64,000 bases of DNA, taken from the NCBI GenBank assembly GCA_026686845.1, contig JAIVEN010000013.1:13536001-13600000 (forward strand), read 5' to 3'. This DNA comes from Adenanthera pavonina. Its lineage: Eukaryota; Streptophyta; Magnoliopsida; Fabales; Fabaceae. Under the pieces are notes generated by a model. It was not told the DNA's origin. It saw only the letters and a program-made list of their open reading frames with translations, and made no database searches. A program made the position numbers and the translations under genes. Shown here in pieces: positions 34,479-45,000 of this stretch (positions are counted from its first letter, which is position 1; each line of letters begins with the position of its first letter).

Positions 34479-37400
34479 TCACTTCTTCTTGGGCTTGGAC
34501 TTGTTGCTATAAGTCTTGCCAGATTGCCTAGCTTCAAACTTCCCAGTTTGCTTCTCCCCCTTTTTGGCATTATCAGGGGTTGGAATATGTATAATGGGAG
34601 GAGGAATCTGAGATACGGGAATAGCATGAAGAGGGACAGGGATGAATGGCATTAAGGAGGGGATCTGAGGAAGAGGCACTAAGTCTTCATCTCTATCATC
34701 TTCCTCATCGGATACTTCAAGGAGTTCCTATGTTTCCCTTTTAGTGTTTGCTAATTAAGCTTTTTTCTCCTCTGTCAAACCATATTTCTGAGATAGAGGC
34801 TAAGGAATAGGAGGAGGAAACATCTTATCAAACCTTTGCTTTTGAGCTTTCACAATAGTATCATGTGCAATGGCAACAACATTTACGTAAGGAACTAGGC
34901 TTCTTTCCACATTTAGTGCTGTTGAATCAAGTGTTTTGATGATTCCAAACTAACTTTCTAGAGCTTGGAGAGAAGATATCAAAGGTGCATAAATGATCTC
35001 AAGTGGAGGAATTCAGGAAAAACCAACACAAGAATAGATGTAGAATCTACAGCCATGTTTAAATTGAGTAAAAGACTTTGAATTGGCAAAGAGATGTTTT
35101 TAAACTATGATTCTATGTTAATCCATGGAATATTTGAAAAACACCCACTAACAAACGAAGTTTAAAACACTTATACTGATATGCTGTTTTGAAAATTCAA
35201 GCTTTGACTTTGAAAATTCGAATTTCTATTGAAAATGAACAAGTCTGAAAAGAGCCTTCTCTAACAGAACAACTTTGACTTGAGAAATTTGAATTTTGAT
35301 ACTTGTCTGAAAAGAGCTTTCTCTGACAGAGGAACTTTGGCTTTTGAAAATTCCAATTTCAGACAAAATACAACTTATGAAAAATGAAAAATTCATCTGA
35401 GGATATGTCAAAGTTCATCTGAAAACTAAGTTTGGAAAGAACATCAAGATGGCTCACTGACAATTGAACTTTGAGCATCAAAATTTGAATTTCAGAAACA
35501 AAGCTTGTGAGTCTATTATAATGATATGTTGACATACGAATAATAGTATTCAGAAATTCGAACTTTGTATTAAGTCTGAAAAGAGGCCTCTCTGATAGAC
35601 GAACTTTGCAGTTTGAAAATTCTAATTTTGAATAGATGAACTATTGTGCCTTATTGAACTGCCCTCTGACAGACGAATTTTGAGTATCAAAATTCAAATT
35701 TCGAAGGCACTGTAGCAAAAGGGAACAACTGTTCATACTTTCTAGAAGAACTTTAAACTTGAAAATTTGTATGTTCCAACATAGAAACATTTTCCAAAGA
35801 TCAAAATTCAAACTTTGCTTCATAACAGACGAACTTCGGATATTCAATGTTGAAGTCTTTAGCTTTCGGTCTCTGTGAATTTCATCTATTGGCCAACCAA
35901 AATTCAAACTTTGAGTGTCAAAAGCATTAAATGCAGTTGGTGAACGGATAGTTTTTCAGAGTAACCGTTGGATAACTTCTTCAACGTATAGATTTTGTCT
36001 CTAACGTATAGTTAAGACCTAAATCTATAAATATAACATCATTTGAAGTTGTGAAAAATGATTTTTAATTTTATATATACTGAAACTCTGTCAAATCATT
36101 AACTCAAAGTCTCTTACTCTCACATACTTCATTCTTTGTACTCTAACTTTCATATACACTCTGATTAAGAGAGTTTATTCATTGTAAATAATCTTATCTT
36201 CATCTAGAAGAAAGATTTTCTTGTGAGGGGATATCACAAGGAATTGGGGAAGCACTTAACTAGAGTGCAAAGAGAGAAAGTGTGAGCTCTAAAAATAGAG
36301 CATCAATATTATATGTGGCATTTGCAAGAAGCCCACTGAATTCTTGCAAGATATTGGAAAATCTCAAGTGATGGCTTGGGGACTGGACGTAGGTCAAGAT
36401 TGAGAGACCGAACTAGGATAAACATCTGTGTCCTCCCTTCTCTATTATTGCTTTTACTGATTATTCATTTATACTCTTTTTTACTGTCACCTTTGCTTTC
36501 CTCACTTTCTTAAAGTTTTGCAGAAAATTTTAATCATCCTAATTCACCCCCCTCTTGGGAAGCCAGCATATCTAACAAGTGCAACATGGATGATAGGTGC
36601 AGAGGTGATGGCTACGACTAATTTTCCATTTGCTTAGATTCTTAGGATGACAAAATTGAGTCCTGAGCAACATCCTCCATTATAGGCTTATGAGTGCCTT
36701 CTTCTTGCGGAGTTTCTTCCTCCATGGCATAGTCCAAGGGTGGACTAGGGCTTGTCTCATTGCTAGAGGCCTGTAGGGTAGTAGCAGTGTCAACAACCCC
36801 AGTTTCAGCATTTGTAGCAGTAGACTTAAGGGATTGCAGTTCAAATGGACTTAAAGGTTCAAGAGAGACAGATTTGGTAGGCTCAGAGGGTCCAAGTTGA
36901 GGTGGAGGAGTTAAGGTGAAGGGGATAGCACTTCTTATATCTTTATAGGCATCAGCAATTACTTTCGTGTTTTTGGCCAATTATATGATCTGATCCTGTA
37001 GATGAGCAAACTTGGCATTTTGCTCTTCTCTGATGCTCAGCATTAGTGCATATAGGCTATTATACAGCTTAGTGACTTTGGTTGGCTTGTGTCAGGTGGA
37101 AGAAGTGGAGGGTTGGGGTGTCTAAGTAGGCTGTGCCGGAGGTTAGATAGGTTACGATGGTTATGGTGGAGGAGAAATATGCTGGAATGACTATGGTGAA
37201 GGCTGAGTATATAGAATAGCCCCAGAGGTTCCTTCTTATTGTTGTGATTGAGTTTTCTCAAAGAATAGATCCTTTGACTTCCCTACATCTTTGTCAATCC
37301 ACCTTCCTTCCTTCCTTTCAATACCCATTCGCTGCAGCTCTTCCTCCTTGAATACTTCAGTAAGCTTTCCCTTTCCCTTTTCTAAGTGTTAGATCTTTGC

Positions 37401-37904
37401 ATAATATAGCATCTTGGTAATGATAGAGGCATAAGATAGGGTGGAATCCTTCCTTTGATCCCTTGCCTTGAGTATACGCTGGAAGATGACATAGCCCAAA
37501 TTTAGCCGCTTTCCATGCATTAGAGAAATTATTACATGGGCCTCAACCCTTGTAATCAAGTTAAAACTTCCCCCTTTATTAAAGATGATCCTAGACACAA
37601 TATAGTACAGGACCCTAGCTTGAATGCTCAAATCACAGGGCTTTATTACTCTTAGTGAAGGCCTATTTTTCTCGCCTTCTGAATAAGGTGTTCAAGACTG
37701 TGCTCTCCTTGTAGTTCAAGAATGGACCACCTTCCTCATTTGCTTCTTCATCCTCATCCATGTATCTTGAGGTAGTAATGTCAATCTTAAGGCCATCTTA
37801 CCCAAGGATCTCCAGGCCTTCATTGATTATCTCATTAGAGGGCCACATAGTTCTGGATCTTAGATTAACCTGCCATCTCCTCTTTCTACTATTATATGAC
37901 TACA
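34479..37904 (-). pseudogene. Third ORF of element IV, split by a solo LTR and truncated
   Basis: Two parts, 37904-36583 and 34919-34479, belong to one gene interrupted by the solo LTR. The 5' part has 'LRSRTMWPSNEIINEGLEIL' and 'ARVLYYIVSRIIFNKGG', matching the third ORF of element II. The middle (36980-36642) matches 'AKNxKxxAxAYxD' and 'PSPPLDYAMEEE'. The 3' part is proline-rich ('PPPIIHIPTPDNAKKG') and ends in a basic tail at 34479. It has stops and shifts and its start is lost at the 37904 junction. The conserved domain order shows this ORF belongs to the family and is not a chance capture. Function unknown. Confidence 0.65.
34920..36577 (+). mobile_element. Solo LTR, Sirevirus-like family A, plus strand, in element IV
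   Basis: The 1,658-bp LTR has intact ends, TGTTGAATCAAGTG and CAGCATATCTAACA, and a perfect 5-bp duplication AGTGC (34915-34919, 36578-36582). U3 repeats the 'CTGACAGACGAACTTTG' plus 'AAAATTCGAATTTC' unit about eight times (35200-35930). The TATA box is at 36026-36033. Intact ends and a perfect duplication suggest it is among the youngest insertions here. Confidence 0.92.
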
Positions 37905-39118
37905 TAGATTTTTAATGTTAAAGTGGCACTTTGAGAAGCAAGTCATGTAATTCTTGGATTAAGACTTGTTTTGATAATGCAATGGAGTTCCATGAGGTAA
38001 TTGAAGATCAAGGAAAGAGTGTCCAAAGTTTGGAAAGACTTGAAAAGCCTGAAAGTAGTTATGTTACCATTTATGTCTATTATGTACAAGTTTGATTTCA
38101 TTGATTTTTTGACTATGCCATGTCATGTATTTGATGTTTTGCATTGAAATTGTGTTGTTGGCACTATTATAAAGAGCTTATGACTCTTGAATGTCCAATT
38201 TTTAATGTGTTACCATGCAAAAATTTTTGTAAAAATGTATGGTATATTATGATAGAATGTTTTCCTCATAACATGCTATTATATTTTAGGTGTATAAATG
38301 GATGTAACTATTGAGATTATTTGAATCTTACCTCTCTTCAAATGTTCAACATTATAGGTTCACATTATGGTAAGACTTCCCAAGAGGAGAAAGGAAAGGA
38401 GAAGCAAGTCACTAATTAAGATGAACTTGCCATCTTTAGTGTTTTGTTTGGAGTATCTTGTAAAAATGATGTGTATAATTTTAGGATTTTATATGAATGT
38501 AATTATGTCTATCTAGATCTAAAATAATGTAATGTGCAAAGTGGAGACAAGAGATGGTTATGTATGTACATATTAAGATGTATTTTGTCAAGTTGTAGGA
38601 TGAGAATGGCCATTGTGACACTGCTGAGAATTTCATGTGCTGTTTAGAAATTTTGTAGTTTAATGTATGAGTACTTTATATGGTTGTAAATTAAACATGA
38701 AGAGCTTTTCATAGACACAAAGATCACTCAATTTAGAGTTGTGTGTGAATTATGGCAAATTTTCAAAGTTATAGTTAGAATAAAGAATTTTAAAAAAATG
38801 ATCATTGCTATAGTGAAGCTTATGCGAATTTACTATACAAATTGGTCAAGCACGCCCTGTTCAATATTTTTTCCTGGTAGAGAATCATTTAAGTTATTTT
38901 TTGGAGATTTGGATAATCTAAATATGATTTTTTTTATTTAATTATGAACTTTCAAAATTCATCAAGTAAAATGAGATTAATCAAAGGAATAATACCTGGA
39001 ATCCGGAAAAAAAAATTGGTTTTAAGTTATTTTATGCAATCCAATATCTAATCATGTATTAATGGACTAAATAGAGTCTAATATATGGAAAATGAGTCTA
39101 AATATGAGGTATGATACA
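37905..39118. mobile_element. Gypsy-like LTR, copy C, 5' part lost
   Basis: It matches the right portions of copies A and B, from the exon-like 'GGTAATTGAAGATCAAGG' area through 'GGTAAGACTTCCCAAG' (38370; B 21867) to a degraded end near 'GAGGTATGATACA' (39118). The first 1.3 kb or so is missing at the junction with element IV. No coding region. Confidence 0.5.
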
Positions 39119-40542
39119 ATCATTCATATCTATATCAACTTCTTCCTTTTTAGATGCACTCAAAATTTCTAATTCACCATGCCATATCCGTTGTGTATAC
39201 TTCCTATTGAACTTGTCACAAAGTACATACTCTTGTATTTCTACAATGCTTAGTCACCTCTCATTTAAACATTTTACATGTGGACAATAAAAACCTCCCA
39301 TTATTATTGAGGATATTTATTTTAGTGAATTCCAAAAACTCTTTCACTCCATTCTCATATTCGTTACTTGTTCATCTAGTGTTCATTCAATTACTATTCA
39401 TCACTGCCTAAAGGTGACTGGAATTCACAAATTATCTTTAATAAGTTGTATATAAATTTTGGCAAAATCTCCCTTAAAAATTAGACATCCCAACAATTTT
39501 ACAATGAAAAACTAATAATCTATATCAATCATAACCCTCAAAGAAAGAAAAAGTATAATAGATATAATTAGATGAAAATGCCTCTTCTCTTTTCCAAGTG
39601 TATTTCATAGATTTTCATCAAAAAATTCAAATATGGCTTAGGTTCTATCCATTTCCTTACTAAACAACTATAAAACTCATTTCTATTAATTATATGTTGT
39701 ATATATAAGGATTTTTAAAGATGCATCAAAGTGCATGTGCAAACACTTCTCATTTTCCCAGTTCCTTGTACCACGTTCTTTCAACATTGATACCTTCATA
39801 GCTTCCCACTTCCTAATGTGTCCGTTTTGCGAATGATATCATCTATGTTCTCCCACTTGCTTTTGTGATAACCTTGACTTAGTAAAACCCTTTTCTAGAA
39901 CATTGATCATACTATTTTGAATTCAATTTAATAAATATCACCAATAATTTTTTTTAGGGCCCATAAAATTCTTAAATGAGACTCAAAATTCTCAAGGCTT
40001 GGCCCACTATAAATTTAGACCAAACAAGATGATATTAAACTATTTCATAGTTAAAGAACTTTAACATGTAATTAAGAACCACCATAAAAAGTCATTTTCA
40101 AATAAGGATCAAAACAATATCAAACAGTCTGACATAATTCCTCATTCCACTTTGGGGCAATGGAACTGTAAAATGTATGAATTAAAATTGAGGGCTATAG
40201 TAGCATGAATTTGTACCACTCAAGACTTTCACAATGATGGCTCTATAAAGAACATGCGATATTAACAATAATCAATTAAATCAAGTATTGAAACAACTTG
40301 CAAAGCTTAGTCATAAGGTGAGAAGCAAGGGATACAAGAATCAGCACTTTGCATTAAAATTTAAATGACTTTGCACTCAAACAATTGCCAATAACCTCAT
40401 GTAATGCACAAAACTTCGCGTGTTTGGAGGGGCATTATACCTTCCCAAACCATGTTTTGCTTTGTGCTTGTGAAGCAAAACGTAGAAGCTTTTGCATTTT
40501 GTGTCGCAAAATGTGGTTGTGTTACTTTAAACACAACCTTAA
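39119..40542. other. AT-rich intergenic DNA with a hairpin-rich segment
   Basis: 39119-40380 shows nothing recognisable. 40405-40540 is rich in short inverted repeats, such as GTTTGGAGGG facing CCTTCCCAAAC and GCAAAA steps around 'AGAAGCTTTTGC'. This suggests an old small DNA transposon, but the ends cannot be set. Confidence 0.35.
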
Positions 40543-41340
40543 GGGTCCGTTTGGTATGCCAAAATTTGAGTGAGGGAAAGAGAAATGGAAATGGAAAAAA
40601 AAGAAGCAAAATGCTTCATTTGGTATACATCAATGAGTTTCCAGGGAAAGCTCATTTTCCATTAAACATGGGAAATGCATTCCAGTGGGGGATCGAAGGA
40701 ATCTATAACATTCTAGAGAAGCCTTCTTTTTCTTACTGAATTACCCTTGCTCCTAGACTAAATTTTCGTCGTTGCCATCTTGTACCCAAACTAGTTGGCC
40801 CTTCATCATCATTCTCTAGCACTTGGGACTTTCTAACCAAACCAGTCGTCCTTTCACTGTCGTTCTCCACCACCTACGAAGATCTCCCTTCACCGTCATT
40901 ATCCACCACCTACAATAAAGAATATTTCTCAGATCTACTCCTTCATCACCACCGACGCTCAAGATCTCACCTGCGACATCCAAAATATGTCACCTTCATT
41001 GCACAGATCTGCCACAGGCAAAGACAGCGGATTTCTCAAGCATGCTACAAGATCTCACCAACATCATCTACCATCTTGCACATCAGTCGTTCGCCAGCTC
41101 TCTCGTACATGTCACACAAATTTGCCAAACAGATTTTTTTTTGCCAAAAAAGGGAATTTATAAGTTAAATGATTTAGTTATTTTAATTTTTATTAAGGGC
41201 ATTATTATCTTTTAATATATCATGCCTTTCTTTCCATACTAAAATTTTTTTTCACATCAAACATACTTTCAAAACTTATTTTTGTTCTCATTCCTTTTCT
41301 ATTTCCATTCTATCAAAAAAAATTTAAGCAACACCAAAAA
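40543..41340. mobile_element. Probable non-autonomous PIF/Harbinger-like element
   Basis: The left end reads GGGTCCGTTTGGTATGCCA, then a purine run 'GAAATGGAAATGG'. Read inward from the right, 'TTTTGGTGTTGCTTAAATT' leads to 'AATGGAAATAGAAAAGG', a worn match. The left end closely resembles the right end of the element at 5622-6818, so both are probably one family. TTAA precedes it, but the matching right duplication is not clear. The interior (40740-41110) is C/T-rich with 'CACCACCTAC' repeats and no transposase. Confidence 0.5.
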
Positions 41341-42042
41341 AAACTCATGAGAGAGAAAAAGAAAAACAAATACTTAAAACACAAGCGAGATTAAGGATTC
41401 AAAGTTTTTCTCCATTGTCCCCTTAATCTCATTGTTATCTATCTCTTTCCCAATTCTTGTCACTAATGCTCTCCTACTCTTTTGCCGCCGCCTTCTTAGT
41501 CTCCACCGAAGCCTCCAAACCCCTCTTTTTATATTTGACAACAAGGGCCATCAATCTTGGCCAAATACATCTCGATTAACGCCCTCATCAAATTTCAATT
41601 TTTTATGATTCATTCTTTTATTTGATGATGATGATTATTATTATTATTATTATCTCCATTAATATTTCAATCAAATTCTTAATCTTCCATAATTTATTTT
41701 TATTTGACTTGTATTATTATTTTTTATAAAATCTAAATCTATATTTAAAAATTTCATAAAAATGAAATCCATAACTCTTAATGTTTTTATGAGATTATCA
41801 TTATTTTTTGTTTTTAATTTTTTGGACTAAAAATTGAATTAAAATAAAGAAAAATTTATTTAAAAAATATCAAAAATAAATAAATTAAAATTTTGTTCAA
41901 AAGTTAACGGCAACAAGGTCACGTGACGATGAAAAAGTAATCTGTGCCCTTCTTTCACTCTCCAGTCGTGTTAATGGGGTGTGCGCTTGCAAGGTATTTC
42001 TCGACACACAGATCCCATTCGAAAAAGGAAGAGAGAGAAAGG
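41341..42042 (+). promoter_or_regulatory. Upstream region of VPS60
   Basis: AT-rich sequence with a GAT/ATT trinucleotide run (41627-41652), ending in a purine-rich leader 'GAGAGAGAAAGG' just before the start codon. A palindromic G-box lies at 41918-41927. A clear TATA box is not evident near the gene. Confidence 0.45.
41918..41927 (+). promoter_or_regulatory. G-box palindrome GTCACGTGAC upstream of VPS60
   Basis: A perfect 10-bp palindrome with the CACGTG core about 115 bp before the ATG. Such sites bind plant bZIP and bHLH factors; use here is inferred from position. Confidence 0.45.
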
Positions 42043-45000
42043 ATGAAGAGGTTTTTCGGTGTGAAGAAGGAGGAGGAGCCCCCTCCTTCTATTCAGGATG
42101 CTTCCGGCAGGGTTGGTCTTTAACGTTTGGTTGAATGTTGTGTGTAGTCTTTTTGTTGCTTCTTTTGTGTTTGAGATTATAGTACTCCTTCGACATTGTC
42201 TTATCCATGGAATTGTTGGTATTCTGCGTTTACGCCGTCAATTTCTGCAATTCATGCTGCATATTACATACATTAGCTGCCTGTGTGTGTATGTTGTTGG
42301 GCCTCTGCCCCCCCGGGGTGGGGGATGGGGATAATGTATGTAATTATAACTTGCATTTTCAAAGAAAATGTTTTCTCGAGACCCTAGATTTTTATCACAT
42401 TTTTTGTATCCATTGAATTTTGGATTGCTCTCTGAATTTGGAATTATGTGTTGAGGCTAATTTTATGGTCAAATGTCAAAAAATACAGAAGATAAAAGGA
42501 TTGGTATTTTATGTCTATATATAAAAGTTAATATTAGCATAATGAAGGGTAATGCCGTAAGAAGAATTCTCCATTTGGAAACTATTAGTATGATGTTCAG
42601 CTAAATTAACATGCCGCATGTTTGGATAATAGTACAATCATACTATGGGTGGAAGTGGAACCAGAAAATGTACTCCATTGGGTAGTTTGATACTACTCCC
42701 CTTTTTTATCTGCTGTCCCTTTTGAAGAAGTAAACTAAATGCTCAATCATATTAGGGAATTAAGGAAGTAATGGTACATTCATGTTCTATCATTCCTAGA
42801 CTCAACTTCTGTATTGATGGAAAATTTTTTTTATAATAAATATTAATATAACAATTGGCTGATACAATATGTCTAGATGGGGCTCTAGATATAATCAAAT
42901 GGAAAAAAATTTAGATCCAAGCTAAATTTTTTAATTATGACACTTGTAGCTGACTCCATGACTTTATGATTGACGTTTTTTCTTCAAAAATCAGTTGGAT
43001 ATTGATCTTACTGTTGTCCCAAGGGACAGTCAAGAATTTATTTTCCACTGATGTAATAAATTATGTCTTGATTTATTTCAGGCATGGTGCTCCTCTCTTG
43101 TTTATGACTCCATCTGTTTTTTTCTGCTACTCTTTCTTTTTACATGAACTTCCCCATATTCCTGCAATTTTTTTTCCTCATGAATTGGCTTTATTTTCCA
43201 TGGTGAATTATGGTATATTCCCATACTTAGTCTATTGGCTCAATTGCTTGAGTGCTGAACACATTTCAAGTTTAGAGCATTTCGATTATCTATTGGCTGA
43301 AGTATTCTTTGGATTCCAGATTACTAAAAGAGGTGATACAGTGGATGAGAAGATTAAGAAGCTAGATGCTGGACTCAGTAGATATAAAGAACAGATCAAG
43401 AAAACAAGACCAGGTCCTGCACAGGAAGCTGTTAAAGCTAGAGCAATGAGAGTTCTTAAGCAAAAGCAAATGTAAGTGGTTTTTGTTAAACAAAGAGTGG
43501 GGACTCTTTGTTTACTAAGTCAGTTGTTGTTACATCTGTATATAGATGGGAAATATTTTAAGGTTTTTGGTTTCTTTGCATATATTAGAAAGGGATAGCT
43601 TTTTATTTGAAGACGTAGGATACTGATTGATGTCTGGTAGGTAAACAACCCAACTTAGATTCTGTTCTAACTGAACTTGATGTAGGATGTAGCATCTTGA
43701 TCTCAACAGTGACAGGGTTCATGATGGGAAATTTCTTTTTAATCTTTCACTTTATACTGTATATTTGCCATCAATTTCTTGGTCTAAGATTCATTGTCCT
43801 TTTCCCATAACTCTGTTTTGGTCTTCCTTGTCCCTGTTTTATTTGGTACTTAAACTGAGTTGGTGTTTTTGCTTAGTTCATTCATAGGGTCTTTGCTGCA
43901 CATAACTAAATGGACTTAAATTCTCGACTTGCATTTCTTCTGTGCACTGTATTTGATTCTTCCCCTCATTTCAATGACTTTCTTATTTTCCATGTCATTT
44001 GAATTTTCATTTCTTCATCCATGTAGAGACAATAGGTTGATTGTTTTGAAAATGGGACTGGTCTTTCAACTAAGAGAAAGAGCAGCACACAGATCAATTG
44101 TTTGACCATCATTGAACTGGAGTCAAACTGTTTATTAAATTAAAAATTAAAAAATATATAAATATCTAGTATTCTTCAATTAAATTAATTAAATTACTGC
44201 ATATATTTGTAAAATAATAACAATAACAACATTAGCCTTATCCCACTATATATTTGTAAAATAATATTTAAAATAAATACAAATAACTAAAAATATAAAA
44301 AATTAGTTGAAGTATTTTATATATGACAACAAATCTATATGAAATGAGTTGGCTATAGTCTAATAAAGATCATAAATCTCTATTATAGAATGTCAAAAGT
44401 CTAATTTAGACAAACAATAAAAATAAAAAAAAAATTGATTTTTAACTGTTTCAGATCCAAACCAATTGGTTTTTGACTGATTTGCCCAGTTTGCCAACTT
44501 GGTTCTCGGGGCCAACTGGATCAAAACCATGATCACTTCACCAACTCATCTGTCCAACCAACCAATTTAGCTTGGTTTTTTAAACTATGATTCAGTGTGC
44601 TATTTTGGTGTCTTAACATTCCTTACAAACTTTGGAGAAGAGTAAAAAAAAGAGCAGTGTTAGACTCTATTTTACTTCAACTTTTTTAGTTGACCAAATT
44701 TTAATATCAAGTTTCATCAAATTCATCATTTACAGACTCTATTTTACTTTATTTTATTTGTTGGCCTAATTTTAATATTAATTTTCATCAAAGTCGTTGG
44801 CCATGAAGAAAAGTTTCATCAAAGTCATCATTTAAGTTTGCAATCACATGAATCCCTCCAAAAACTATCAAGCAATGATAATAATTAGTTTGTATATGGA
44901 ATGGCTGTTGTTTGATTTGATTTTGATTGACAATAAAATGTGGTGTATGCTTTTGTGACTATGTTTCTAAATCATTGTATGTGTATATAGAATGTGATAT

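Larger units (their letters stand above)
32652..37904 (-). mobile_element. Element IV: Sirevirus-like Copia fragment, one LTR plus third ORF
   Basis: Read on the minus strand, the fragment ends with the third ORF (37904-34479), a polypurine tract (34192-34178) and the 3' LTR (34177-32652). Gag, pol and the 5' LTR are missing: at about 37904 the sequence changes directly into Gypsy-like LTR copy C. A plus-strand solo LTR (34920-36577) splits the third ORF. Confidence 0.8.

Noticed and set aside
42966..43475. Open stretch of 169 codons on the plus strand
   Set aside because: It reads from intron 1 of VPS60 into exon 2. Only the last 51 codons are real coding sequence; the rest is low-complexity intron.
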